Positions 52,728 through 61,272 of a stretch of DNA of 64,000 nt are shown one piece after another (position 1 is the stretch's first letter; every line of letters starts with the position of its first letter). Made by a program: the position numbers and the translations under genes. The notes under the pieces are model-generated. The model was not told where the DNA came from. It made no database searches and saw only the letters and a program-made list of their open reading frames with translations. This stretch comes from Bifidobacterium polysaccharolyticum. GTDB lineage: Bacteria > Actinomycetota > Actinomycetes > Actinomycetales > Bifidobacteriaceae. The stretch spans positions 187,826 to 251,825 of the forward strand of contig NZ_JACFQG010000003.1 of the NCBI RefSeq assembly GCF_016101585.1, given 5' to 3'.

Positions 52728-52756
52728 TTGCCTTATTTGGCGGAATGTAGTAATCT
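52728..52756 (+). promoter_or_regulatory. Promoter of rpmB
   Basis: TTGCCT (52728-52733), a 17-base spacer and TAATCT (52751-52756) form a good sigma70-type promoter, leaving a leader of about 80 bases before rpmB. Confidence 0.65.
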
Positions 52757-52841
52757 AACAAAGTTGTGTGTTCAACCGTAGCCTTGTGTTGCGGCCTGGA
52801 GCACCTGGGACGACTTGGAAAACAACGTAAAGGAAGTCATC

Positions 52842-53036
52842 ATGGCAGCTCGTTGCGCGGTGTGCGGCAAGGGCCCGCAGACCGGTTACAGTGTTTCTCA
52901 TTCGCATATCCGGAACAAGCGCATCTTCCGCCCCAACCTGCAGTCGGTGCACACCACCGTTGATGGTCAGAACGTGCGTCTGCGCGTCTGCGTCAAATGC
53001 CTCAAGGCCGGCAAGGTGCAGCGCGTCGCCGCCTGA
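52842..53036 (+). CDS. rpmB: 50S ribosomal protein L28
   Basis: Ribosomal protein L28 (64 aa). It opens [20 protein letters not shown] and carries two CxxC pairs (CAVC, CVKC), so it is the zinc-binding form. AAGGA lies before the ATG at 52842; the frame is open to 52815 without homology. It has its own promoter and terminator. Confidence 0.97.
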   Translation: MAARCAVCGKGPQTGYSVSHSHIRNKRIFRPNLQSVHTTVDGQNVRLRVCVKCLKAGKVQRVAA

Positions 53037-53060
53037 GTGCGGTTCGTCGGTCGTATTGGG

Positions 53061-53086
53061 ACCCCCGGGGGCAAAGCTCCGGGGGT
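53061..53086 (+). terminator. Terminator after rpmB
   Basis: ACCCCCGG (53061-53068) pairs with CCGGGGGT (53079-53086), extended by two further pairs, with a six-base loop, followed by TCTTGTC. Confidence 0.8.
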
Positions 53087-53136
53087 TCTTGTCATCCTAA
53101 GGGATGATGGTCGGCGCTTGCGGGAGGTGATCGGGT

Positions 53137-55614
53137 ATGTCGGCAGTGGCTCATGTTGGGCTGCACAGCACCGTGGCCTCGCTGGTGGCCAACAGGCGTC
53201 GGGTGAGCGCTCTCAAGGCTCTCGGCGTGGTCACGGTCGGGGATGCGCTGACCTATTATCCTTTCCGCATCACCGATCCCATGCAGGTCACCACTATTGC
53301 CGGCATTCGGCTGGGTGAGCCCTGTGCCTTCGCCGCCCGGGTTGATCAGGTGCGTCTGGTGCCGCTGAGCGGTCACCGGGGCTTTCGGCTGGACGTGATG
53401 GTGGACGATGCGGCCTTCGTCAGCAGCCAAGGTGGCACTCCGCTGGCGGTCAGGCTGGTCTTCTTCTCTCATAAGAAGCCTTATATGGACTGGATGGTCC
53501 GTCGGCTGCAGGTAGGGGCGGATTTGGTCGTGGCCGGTGAGCCCGGCATCTACATGGACCAGCTCCAGTTCACCCACCCTGAGACCCTGGTTGTTGCTAA
53601 TGCCGATCAGGAGGTTTCTGCGGACGCATCTCGGCCTGATGTGGCCAGCCTTGACGAGGCACTGGAGCGTGTGCGTCGACCGCGGCCGGTTTACCATGCC
53701 AGCTCTCGCATCTCCTCGGACCATATTCACGATGTTATTCTGGGGTTTCTGCGTCTGCTGGCGCAGGCTGATAATTCACCTGGCTCAACTCCCGCAGCCA
53801 GTGCTGCCGAAGAGGGGCAGCCCAGTGCCGATGTCCGTATCGATCCAGAAGCGCTGGGCTGTGCCATACCTGATGTGCTACCCGAGCAGGTCCGTGCCGA
53901 CCAAGGGCTGTTGCATCGTGCCCGTGCCCTCTTGGGCATGCATGCGCCCGACAGTCCTGGCGACTTTGCTGCGGCGCGGAAGACCCTGCGCTATGAGGAG
54001 GCCTTTGTCTCGCAGACAGCTCTTCTGCAGACCCGTCGCCAGACCCAGCAGCAGCCCACTTATTCATGCATGGATTCGGGCGCTGACCGTCCAGACACCC
54101 TGCCTGCCCGTTTCATCGACTCCCTGCCATTCCAGCTGACCGACGGCCAGCGTCAGGTCATCAATGACATCGGCGTCGACATGGCTAAAGATCAGCCCAT
54201 GCAGCGGCTTCTGCAGGGCGAGGTCGGCTCCGGCAAGACCGTGGTGGCCTTGGCAGCCATGCTCCAGGCGGTCCAGGCTGGCCATCAGGCTGTCTTGGTG
54301 GCTCCGACCCAGGTGCTGGCCGAGCAGCACTATGCTTCCATCGGTGGCATGCTCAAGGCTATGGGCACCGATGTGACCGCAACTGCCGTAGAGGGGCGTC
54401 ACAAGCCTGTGGACAATGTCACCATGATTCGCATGACAGATCAGTTGGTCCTGCCTTTGGTGCTGTTGACCGGGGGTATGAGACTGGCCCAGCGCCGCTC
54501 CGCCTTGGCTGTTTCGGCCTCGGGCCGTCCCTGCATTGTCATCGCCACCCATGCGGCCTTCTCCAAGACCTTTCAGGCTCCCAATCTGGCCCTGACCGTC
54601 ATCGACGAGCAGCATCGTTTCGGGGTTGAGCAACGCGAGGAGCTGCGCCGCAAATCCGAGCGCGTTCCCCATCTGTTGATCATGACTGCCACGCCCATCC
54701 CGCGTACAGCCGCCATGACCTGGTTCGGAGATCTTGACATCTCCACCCTGACCGAGCTGCCCAGCAACCGCAAACCGGTCCGCACACACGTCATTGCTGA
54801 GTCCGACGGAGCGACCATGGGCGCCATGTTCTTGCACTTACGTCGTCGGATCGAAGCTGGGGAAAGGGCCTACGTGATCTGTGCCCGTATTGACGATGAA
54901 GACGATCCTTCGGCCGCTTCAGACCGCTCCGGCCAATCCGGTGGGTCTGACTCCCAGCCTGAACTGCTGCTTGAGGAGGGCCAAGGTGATGGCCAGCGTC
55001 CGCCACTGCATTCGGTGGCTGAAATGAGTCAACGACTGGCCGCCCTGCCGCAGTTCCAGGGCATCGCCATGGCCACGCTGACCGGGCGAGACGACGATGC
55101 CACCAAGAACGCCGTCATGGCGGACTTTGCCTCGGGTCACACGCCCTTGCTGGTGGCCACCACTGTAGTGGAGGTGGGGGTGGATGTGCCCCAAGCCTCC
55201 TGCATTGTCATCTTCGATGCCGATCGGTTTGGGCTCTCCCAGCTTCATCAGCTGCGCGGCAGGGTGGGACGTGGCGGCACTGACTCTTGGGCCTTCATGA
55301 TCTCGCGCGCCCCAGCGGATTCACCAGCTGCCGAGCGGCTTGAGGTCATTCGCGACACCACTGACGGGGCCAAAATCGCCGAGGAGGACATACGCATCAG
55401 GGGAGCCGGCGATGTGCTGGGAGATGCCCAGTCCGGCGGTCATTCTTCTCTGAAGCTTCTGCGGGTGGTCACTGATGCGCCCATGATCGCCCGCGCCCGC
55501 GCCCAGGCAGGCCAACTCCTGGAGTCCGACCCCACCCTGGCCGAGCAGCCCGAGCTGGCTGGCGCCGTTCTGGACTTCATGAGGGGCAACGAGGGTTTCC
55601 TGGTCTCCAGCTGA
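53137..55614 (+). CDS. recG: ATP-dependent DNA helicase RecG
   Basis: Branch-migrating helicase (825 aa) that remodels stalled forks and recombination intermediates. The N-terminal wedge domain begins near VGDALTYYPFRITDP. Helicase motifs include Walker A GEVGSGKT, the DExH box DEQHRFG, TATPIPRT, and the C-terminal LRGRVGRGG. At 825 aa it is longer than the usual about 690 aa: low-complexity insertions occur near residues 150-260 and in a Ser/Gln/Glu-rich stretch near 590-625. GGGAGGTGA is nine bases before the ATG. rsmD follows after 16 bases. Confidence 0.95.
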   Translation: MSAVAHVGLHSTVASLVANRRRVSALKALGVVTVGDALTYYPFRITDPMQVTTIAGIRLGEPCAFAARVDQVRLVPLSGHRGFRLDVMVDDAAFVSSQGGTPLAVRLVFFSHKKPYMDWMVRRLQVGADLVVAGEPGIYMDQLQFTHPETLVVANADQEVSADASRPDVASLDEALERVRRPRPVYHASSRISSDHIHDVILGFLRLLAQADNSPGSTPAASAAEEGQPSADVRIDPEALGCAIPDVLPEQVRADQGLLHRARALLGMHAPDSPGDFAAARKTLRYEEAFVSQTALLQTRRQTQQQPTYSCMDSGADRPDTLPARFIDSLPFQLTDGQRQVINDIGVDMAKDQPMQRLLQGEVGSGKTVVALAAMLQAVQAGHQAVLVAPTQVLAEQHYASIGGMLKAMGTDVTATAVEGRHKPVDNVTMIRMTDQLVLPLVLLTGGMRLAQRRSALAVSASGRPCIVIATHAAFSKTFQAPNLALTVIDEQHRFGVEQREELRRKSERVPHLLIMTATPIPRTAAMTWFGDLDISTLTELPSNRKPVRTHVIAESDGATMGAMFLHLRRRIEAGERAYVICARIDDEDDPSAASDRSGQSGGSDSQPELLLEEGQGDGQRPPLHSVAEMSQRLAALPQFQGIAMATLTGRDDDATKNAVMADFASGHTPLLVATTVVEVGVDVPQASCIVIFDADRFGLSQLHQLRGRVGRGGTDSWAFMISRAPADSPAAERLEVIRDTTDGAKIAEEDIRIRGAGDVLGDAQSGGHSSLKLLRVVTDAPMIARARAQAGQLLESDPTLAEQPELAGAVLDFMRGNEGFLVSS

Positions 55615-55630
55615 AAGGACAACGGACCAT

Positions 55631-56230
55631 ATGCACATCATCGCCGGCCGATTCAAGGGATTCCCCATTCCCGCAGCCCTCAGGGGCACCCGGCCCACTA
55701 CCGAGCGGACCAAGGAGGCCATTTTCTCCCATCTGGAGTCCGAAGACCTGCTGTCCGGTGCTCGGGTCCTGGACCTGTTCGCCGGCACAGGGGCCTTGGG
55801 ATTCGAAGCCCTATCCCGTGGTGCCCAGAGCTTGGTGGCTGTGGAGTCTTCTGGCCGTGTCGCTGGGCTGCTGTCACGTTCAGCTGCAGGGCTGCGCCAT
55901 CACCCGGCTTGGGATTCAGCCATGGACATTCGCGTCAGCAGAAACCGTGCCGAGCGCTTTGTCCGTCCCCTCTCCTCAGGTCATGAGGATGCTGGTCTGT
56001 CCGAAGCTTGCTTCGACCTGGTCTTCATGGACCCGCCTTATGATTTGTCGACGGATGACTGCCAGAGCATTATGACCGGTCTGACTGCCCGAAAAATGGT
56101 GGATGATGGAGGCATGATCGTTCTGGAGCGATCGACACGCACCCCGGCGCCCACGGCTCCTGAAGGATGGGCCATTGATCAGGCTCGCAGCTATGGGGAG
56201 ACAGCAGTCTACTATCTGACGGCCCGCTGA
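55631..56230 (+). CDS. rsmD: 16S rRNA (guanine(966)-N(2))-methyltransferase
   Basis: SAM-dependent RNA methyltransferase (199 aa). The N-terminus IIAGRFKGFPIP and RPTTERTKEAIFSHL, the SAM site LDLFAGTGALGFEAL and the catalytic FMDPPYD are diagnostic. It probably methylates G966 of 16S rRNA during 30S assembly. It is in an operon with recG and convergent with trmD, 25 bases apart, with no clear terminator seen between them. Confidence 0.93.
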   Translation: MHIIAGRFKGFPIPAALRGTRPTTERTKEAIFSHLESEDLLSGARVLDLFAGTGALGFEALSRGAQSLVAVESSGRVAGLLSRSAAGLRHHPAWDSAMDIRVSRNRAERFVRPLSSGHEDAGLSEACFDLVFMDPPYDLSTDDCQSIMTGLTARKMVDDGGMIVLERSTRTPAPTAPEGWAIDQARSYGETAVYYLTAR

Positions 56231-56255
56231 TCAGCCCTGCAAATTTGACGGGCAA

Positions 56256-57206
56256 TCAATTTGACGGCTGGTCCAGAGGTCTCGGATGGGTTTCCCCTGT
56301 GCCCCAACCCAGGTCTTCCAAGAGACGGCGGTCGTGCTTATCGAGAGTGGAGCAGTCCAATCGGGCGATCAGGTCGGGACGGATTCGACTGGTTCTCCTG
56401 ATGGCCTCGTCGCGCCGGAATCTGTCCACCTTTCCGTGGTCGCCGCTGGTCAGTATCTCGGGCACAGCCATGCCACGCCAGGTGGTGGGGCGTGTGTACT
56501 GGCGATACTCCAGCAGTGGCTCATCCCCGGTATAGGACTCTTGCACGATGGATTCAGGATTGCCCATGAAGCCAGGCAGGAGCCTGGTGATGGCCTCCAG
56601 CATGACCGAGACGGCCACCTCGCCCCCATTAAGCACGTAGTCGCCAATGGAGTACTCACGAACGTCGATTCCCTGATTCCGGTAGTAGTCGGGGATGCGT
56701 GCGTCATACCCTTCGTAACGGCCGCAGCCGAATATCAGCCTCTCCGTCCGAGACAGCTCGGTCGCATCGGCCTGGGTAAACAGAGGAGCGGATGGGTTGG
56801 GGAAGATCAGGACTGGTCCGGCGAGATCAGCCTCATGGCTGTCTGCAGATAGATCTGCCTCGGATGCTATGCCGTGGCTTTTGTCGCCGGAACTCTTCAT
56901 TGCCTCTTTTTCTTCTTCGGTATCGGCAGTGTCGGTTGTGTGATCCATGGTGGGTAGTTGCAGAGCCGACCCGTCTGGCATGTCCAGCAGATCGTCCAGG
57001 CACTGGCCCCAGACTTCAGGTTTCATGACCATGCCAGCTCCACCGCCCACCGGCGTATCGTCCACGGAGTGGTGCACGTCATGGGTCCAGTTGCGCAGGT
57101 TGTGGGCGCGTATGGTCACAAGGCCTTTCTCCTGCGCTTTGCCTAGCAGGCTGAGTCCAGTTACGTCAAAATACTCGGGGAAGACGGAGACGATATCGAT
57201 TTGCAT
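56256..57206 (-). CDS. trmD: tRNA (guanine(37)-N(1))-methyltransferase, with acidic insertion
   Basis: SPOUT-class methyltransferase (316 aa) that makes m1G37 in tRNAs to prevent frameshifting. The start MQIDIVSVFPEYF, the SAM-binding knot region FGCGRYEGYDARI and SIGDYVLNGGE are diagnostic. Between LLDMPDGSALQLP and GPVLIFPNPS is an acidic, Ser/Glu/Asp-rich insertion of about 55 residues, so the protein is longer than the usual about 250. ATG 57206 is the family start; a TTG at 57224 is also in frame. Its 5' region is repeated, imperfectly, at 59557, beyond a 2.3-kb cassette. Confidence 0.93.
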   Translation of the reverse strand: MQIDIVSVFPEYFDVTGLSLLGKAQEKGLVTIRAHNLRNWTHDVHHSVDDTPVGGGAGMVMKPEVWGQCLDDLLDMPDGSALQLPTMDHTTDTADTEEEKEAMKSSGDKSHGIASEADLSADSHEADLAGPVLIFPNPSAPLFTQADATELSRTERLIFGCGRYEGYDARIPDYYRNQGIDVREYSIGDYVLNGGEVAVSVMLEAITRLLPGFMGNPESIVQESYTGDEPLLEYRQYTRPTTWRGMAVPEILTSGDHGKVDRFRRDEAIRRTSRIRPDLIARLDCSTLDKHDRRLLEDLGWGTGETHPRPLDQPSN

Positions 57207-57258
57207 GTCACCAACTCTACTCAAGCTTGTTTGGGTTGGAATCGAGCGCGGAGTGGCA
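57205..57258. repeat. Direct repeat, copy 1 (trmD leader)
   Basis: About 54 bases starting ATGTCACCAACTCTAC are repeated in the same orientation at 59557-59610, with roughly three quarters of positions identical, including the 16-base start and GAGCGCGGA. This copy covers the trmD start codon region and leader. The pair brackets the cassette at 57.3-59.3 kb. Confidence 0.7.
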
Positions 57259-57288
57259 CATTTTAAGTTCGCCTAAAGGTTCACCACG

Positions 57289-57468
57289 ATGGCGAAATTC
57301 GTTTCCAACGAGTCTGTCAGATTGATGGCTGCTGTGCAGCAACTGTTCGGAGATGGTCAGCTCAGTGGGCTATATCGTCTCCTGGTATTTGTCGTCATGA
57401 AGATTCATGACAACATTGACGGTGAAAAGACAAAGCAAATCTGCATCTATTCTGACTTGATAGATTAA
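57289..57468 (+). CDS. Small hypothetical protein, 59 aa
   Basis: An ATG-started frame of 59 codons plus stop, divergent from trmD. AAAGG lies about ten bases upstream. The product begins MAKFVSNESVRLMAAVQQ and has a hydrophobic middle (LYRLLVFVVMKI) and an acidic end (YSDLID). No family recognised. It is the first frame of the cassette that continues with the 207-aa and XRE-ImmA genes. It may be a real small protein or a remnant; base composition is ordinary. Confidence 0.4.
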   Translation: MAKFVSNESVRLMAAVQQLFGDGQLSGLYRLLVFVVMKIHDNIDGEKTKQICIYSDLID

Positions 57469-57475
57469 TTTTGCG

Positions 57476-57502
57476 ATAGTAAACTCAAACTCAAATAGTA
57501 AA
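57476..57502. promoter_or_regulatory. ATAGTAAA direct repeats in the cassette promoter region
   Basis: ATAGTAAA occurs at 57476-57483 and 57495-57502, 19 bases apart, in a markedly AT-rich 85-base stretch before the 207-aa gene. It may contain the cassette promoter and an operator for its own XRE regulator. Confidence 0.4.
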
Positions 57503-57554
57503 ATAAAACAATGCTCCAAATATCAAACATGAACGCGCGTTTTAAGGAGACTCC

Positions 57555-58178
57555 TTGGAAAAACTTGAGCTCATTCGTCAGAACCTCACGCCAATCAATG
57601 ATGCCCTTCCAACATTGTTGCCGCAGGCCAGGCTTCGCTCACTGTCGGCCATGAACACGCTTGGCACTCCTCGAATTAAGTATCCGAAGCTCTATGCAGA
57701 CAACTTCAATGCGACGCTCCGCGCAGAAATCGCAGATGAGCCAATCGACGGCTGGCAACTTACGAAGTCCACCTCTTGTCTTCATCTGCGCAATATCGGT
57801 TCAGGCCTCAGGCTTCGATTCCTCAAGAAGTTCAAATTCGAGGGAAGTGTTCCTCCAGCTGGTCCTAACTTGCGACGTAGGGAGGCATGGGTGCAACCAG
57901 CTATGCTCGACCAGGAGCTTTCAGGCAAGAAGCCGCTGAGCGACTCAGAAATTGTCTTGGTTTGGACCGAAGCAAACGGCATTTTCCATTGTTCTGCCTA
58001 CCAGCCTACTGGAACCGGCCGGTTTCCTAAGGGCGCTCCCTGCATTGCCCTCATGGTTCTTCAGATGGGTGAAGGTTTCAACGGTATGGCGTTCAACGGT
58101 GATGATGAGGGGAATGAGCTGTTGGTCCCTCGCTCAAATACAATTGTCCAAGAAGAAAGGGAAGAGACAATCCGATGA
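57555..58178 (+). CDS. Hypothetical protein paired with an XRE-ImmA/IrrE metallopeptidase
   Basis: A soluble 207-aa protein of no recognised family, starting MEKLELIRQN, with a central basic stretch (RLRFLKKFKF) and later EIVLVWTEANGIFHCSAYQP. The start is TTG at 57555; AAGGAG at 57544-57549 gives five-base spacing, and the site is part of the palindrome AAGGAG-A-CTCCTT. Its stop overlaps the ATG of the metallopeptidase gene by four bases, so the two are translated together. Overlapping pairs of this kind often form toxin-antitoxin-like or regulatory units; this protein would then be the toxin or effector. That is inference from arrangement only. Confidence 0.7.
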   Translation: MEKLELIRQNLTPINDALPTLLPQARLRSLSAMNTLGTPRIKYPKLYADNFNATLRAEIADEPIDGWQLTKSTSCLHLRNIGSGLRLRFLKKFKFEGSVPPAGPNLRRREAWVQPAMLDQELSGKKPLSDSEIVLVWTEANGIFHCSAYQPTGTGRFPKGAPCIALMVLQMGEGFNGMAFNGDDEGNELLVPRSNTIVQEEREETIR

Positions 58179-59284
58179 ATGAGTTCAATCCCACGCGCAT
58201 TGAGCTTGCACGGAAGTATCGGGGTTGGACCAAAAAAGAGCTTGCCGAGCGTTCTGGCATGACCCCGACCTACATCGGCATGCTGGTTGGCAATCCGACC
58301 ACTCATCTTACGGAATCGAGCGTCGAAAAGATAGCCTACGCAACCAGCCTTCCTCTGTCTTTCTTCATGCTGCGCGATCCAGGTCTTGACTGGAATCGCC
58401 TCGCTTTTCGTCGCAAGAAAACAATCACCAGGAATCTCAGCAATCGCATCTGCGCGGAGTTTGAGATGTTGGCGGACACGGTCTCCAGGGTCAGTTCGAT
58501 GTCAAATGTGCCAGATAAGACGGCATCCTGGCTAGATGAGATTGCACCGACCTTGGACCCTCAGGCACAGGGAGTTCGCCGCATTGCGGCAAACGCGCGC
58601 GCGATACTGGGGCTGCCTTCCAAGGGAGCAGTGCGTAACATGATACGAAGCGTGGAACGCAAGGGAGTGATCATTGCACCGCTAACGACGAAGGTAGCTG
58701 ATTCGGTCAGTGATGGAGTTACTTACCCAGACAAGGCCCTTATAGGCTATTTTCCCGAAAACAAGCCTGGTGACCGGCTCAGATTCACTATTGCTCATGA
58801 GCTAGGGCATCTGGTTCTGCACCGGTACCGCCGTCCCAAGGATGTGTCCTTGATGGAGAGGGAGGCTAACGAGTTTGCTGGCGAATTCCTTTTTCCTGAG
58901 TCCGACGCGCGAGCGATCATCAGCCCGAGCATGATGCTGGAGGACTACCTGTACGTAAAGTCCGGATGGGGAATTTCCATTGGTGCAGCTGTGCGCAGAG
59001 CCTTCGATCTGGGTCTGATCGATGGCGACAAATACAAATCCCTGTACGTTCGCATGGCGCAGCGTCATTGGATAAAGCATGAGCCCGTGGAGGTCAAGGC
59101 GGAGCATCCGGTACGTCTTGCTCAAACGCTCGGCCGTGCGTTCGGCGGACTGGACGACACTGGTCGTTCCACGGTGCCCAGGGATGGGATTGAGGGATTC
59201 CTTGGTGTTCCCTTCGAACTGGCGAACGATTGGTGTGACAACAGGCTGACGGAAAAGGCGGCGAGCTGGACGATCATGAGATAG
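58175..59284 (+). CDS. XRE helix-turn-helix protein fused to an ImmA/IrrE metallopeptidase domain
   Basis: A 369-aa protein. Residues about 5-60 form an XRE-type DNA-binding domain (ARKYRGWTKKELAERSGMTP). The C-terminal half is an ImmA/IrrE (COG2856) zinc peptidase with the intact site HELGH at 208-212 and a downstream REANEFAGEF that supplies a further ligand. Such proteins cleave or inactivate repressors in mobile elements (ImmA) or in the radiation response (IrrE), and some act as antitoxins. It overlaps the 207-aa gene by four bases. The flanking repeats and AT-rich leader point to acquisition as a cassette. Confidence 0.88.
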   Translation: MNEFNPTRIELARKYRGWTKKELAERSGMTPTYIGMLVGNPTTHLTESSVEKIAYATSLPLSFFMLRDPGLDWNRLAFRRKKTITRNLSNRICAEFEMLADTVSRVSSMSNVPDKTASWLDEIAPTLDPQAQGVRRIAANARAILGLPSKGAVRNMIRSVERKGVIIAPLTTKVADSVSDGVTYPDKALIGYFPENKPGDRLRFTIAHELGHLVLHRYRRPKDVSLMEREANEFAGEFLFPESDARAIISPSMMLEDYLYVKSGWGISIGAAVRRAFDLGLIDGDKYKSLYVRMAQRHWIKHEPVEVKAEHPVRLAQTLGRAFGGLDDTGRSTVPRDGIEGFLGVPFELANDWCDNRLTEKAASWTIMR

Positions 59285-59839
59285 GCAAAGCGGCTATAGA
59301 AGCATCTCCATAAAGGCCATATTCGTCAGCAAGATATTCGGAAATGACTTACATGCCGGTAATGTCAAGTCAAAAAAGAAGCTCAGTGGGTTCTTTGTTG
59401 ACAGAACAGGAAAGTATGACCGGAACAGCGAGGGCTAGACTTGTCCAGGATCATCGAAGTCGTGGCAAAGTTAAAAAACCAACGGAGGGGTAGCCTGGCC
59501 TGATCGATGTTGAACGTGAGTTGCAGGAAACACATCAGCGTTAACAGCAAATCTCAATGTCACCAACTCTACCCAAGCCTGTTCAGGTACAGAGTGAGCG
59601 CGGATTGGTACCCCTGCGGGTGCTACACTAGCTGGGTCTTCAAAGGTTATGGAGGTGAACCGGCTCTTCGCAGCATGCGGCTGTCAGTCCGGCGCCACCT
59701 TGGAAGATGTCATCAACGCAGCCAGAGAGCTATAACCGTTGCGCAAACTGCAATGAGAGCGACATCGGATGATGCCATGCCGTACGGATCCGTGGAGATG
59801 GCTATGCGAACAGTCTGATGCGTGAGGAGCGGACGGTCC
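59285..59839. other. 555-base intergenic region with the second trmD-leader repeat
   Basis: No supported gene. The first about 230 bases are AT-rich and hold only short frames, for example 43 codons from an ATG at 59364, which I do not trust. After the repeat at 59557 comes ordinary-GC sequence with a 28-codon frame from 59649 that stops at once. The stretch looks like a junction with decayed sequence. Confidence 0.5.
59557..59610. repeat. Direct repeat, copy 2
   Basis: The second copy of the trmD-leader repeat (see 57205-57258), in the same orientation, with no trmD reading frame attached. The two starts are 2352 bases apart. Here the sequence continues into GTACCCCTGCGGGTG, unlike copy 1. 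Confidence 0.7.
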
Positions 59840-61243
59840 ATGGTCGACCATGTTGATAAAAGAACAAAACTGCTGATTGCCGGCACTGCCGGGCTCGCCT
59901 TCTGCGGGGTCCTTTTGGAGACCTCGCTCAACGTCACTTTTCCGGAGATGACCCAGTACTTCAAAACCGGGCTGGGCACAGTTCAATGGCTGACTACAGG
60001 CTATCTGCTGGTGGTAGCCTTGACGGTTCTAGCCGCCGCCTGGCTGGAGCATTCATTCACGACCCGCGCATTGATCCTCGCCAGCGTGGGAATATTCCTG
60101 GGTAGCGACCTGATGTGCATCCTTGCCCCATGCTTTCCCGTCCTTATGGCGGGACGCCTCCTGCAGGGCATCAGCACTGGTATTGCTCTTCCCTTGGTGT
60201 TCTCTCTGATCATGAAAAAGGTTCCCCTTCACATCCAGGGCCGTTACGTGGGCAGCGCCGGCATGGCGGTGGCACTGGCACCCTCCTTGGGTCCGACCTT
60301 TGGCGGAGCCGTTATCCAAGCCTTATCCTGGCGGGCCATCTTCCTGATCGTGCTGCCCATCGAGCTGGTATTCGGGATTATCGCCTTCATCTCAGTAGAC
60401 AGGGAGACGGCCCATGTCGGTGCTTTCGCCTGGCTCCAGTTCCTTTTTCTGGGTGTCTTTCTGACCGGTCTGACCATGGGACTGAGCACCTTGGATGTGC
60501 ATGGCCCTGTCACTTGGCTGTCCTTGTTCATTGGGGTTCTGGCACTTGTTGCAGGCATCTGGACCCTTACGCACCAGCGCACCAGGCTGATCAACATTGC
60601 GGTCTTCCGGAACCGTACTTTCACCCTTGCCTTGATCCTCTACTTCCTGGTCCAGTTTGTTCAGATCGGCCTGACGTTCATCCTGCCCAACATGGCCCAG
60701 TCCGTACTGGGTGAGACCTCTACCGTGTCTGGCCTCCTTCTGCTGCCGGGGAGCCTGCTCTCTGCGCTCTGCCAGCCCGTCACAGGCGGCTATCTGGATG
60801 GCCATGGCCTGCGTGGTCTGCTCGCGGTGGGAAGCGCCGCTTTCTTCCTCTCGGCCTTTGGCTTCCTGGTCCTCAGCCGGCACTTGTCCGTTCCGCTGAT
60901 GATTCTTCTCTACGCCTGCTACATGGTTGGTCAGGCCTGCGTCTTCAACAACCTGCTTACGGTCGGACTGCAGCATATTCCGGCGAGACTGGTGCCTGAC
61001 GGCAACGCCCTCTTCAATACGCTTCAGCAGTATTCCGGCGCCGCCTCGACCGGCGTCCTGGCAGCCATCATCACTGGCATGCCCAAGGCCAGAGGGATTC
61101 ATGCCGGCGCTCAGGCCTTCCAGTTCGGAGCCGTTTGGGCTTTCGTTTTCGTCTTTCTCATCGTCCTGGTCATCCTTCTGGTGGCCTGGTTCCTAGAACA
61201 TAGCCTGGCCAGTCAGGATAAGGGTGGGGTTCAGGTTGTATGA
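59840..61243 (+). CDS. MFS transporter, DHA2 (EmrB/QacA-like) family
   Basis: Drug:proton antiporter-2 type permease (467 aa) with about 13-14 hydrophobic helices. LETSLNVTFPEMTQYF in helix 1, the motif WLTTGYLLVVA and the motif C-like GPTFGGAVIQALSWRAIFLI are typical of DHA2 drug exporters. It probably exports toxic amphipathic compounds. The start is ATG at 59840, with AGGAG about 11 bases upstream; GTG at 59822 is also in frame. No regulator gene is next to it. Confidence 0.88.
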   Translation: MVDHVDKRTKLLIAGTAGLAFCGVLLETSLNVTFPEMTQYFKTGLGTVQWLTTGYLLVVALTVLAAAWLEHSFTTRALILASVGIFLGSDLMCILAPCFPVLMAGRLLQGISTGIALPLVFSLIMKKVPLHIQGRYVGSAGMAVALAPSLGPTFGGAVIQALSWRAIFLIVLPIELVFGIIAFISVDRETAHVGAFAWLQFLFLGVFLTGLTMGLSTLDVHGPVTWLSLFIGVLALVAGIWTLTHQRTRLINIAVFRNRTFTLALILYFLVQFVQIGLTFILPNMAQSVLGETSTVSGLLLLPGSLLSALCQPVTGGYLDGHGLRGLLAVGSAAFFLSAFGFLVLSRHLSVPLMILLYACYMVGQACVFNNLLTVGLQHIPARLVPDGNALFNTLQQYSGAASTGVLAAIITGMPKARGIHAGAQAFQFGAVWAFVFVFLIVLVILLVAWFLEHSLASQDKGGVQVV

Positions 61244-61272
61244 CCTCTGATTCCTTCTGGAAGGCAGTGGTT

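Noticed and set aside
59364-59495. A 43-codon frame after the XRE-ImmA gene
   Set aside because: It has no ribosome site, its product is short and basic, and an overlapping frame is open without a start codon. Probably decayed or non-coding sequence.
57205-59610. The cassette as an insertion sequence or prophage
   Set aside because: No transposase, integrase, terminal inverted repeats or phage structural genes are present. The flanking repeats are direct, long and diverged.
59649-59735. A 28-codon frame before the MFS pump
   Set aside because: Too short and with poor ribosome spacing. It might be a fragment of a lost regulator gene, but nothing can be recognised.
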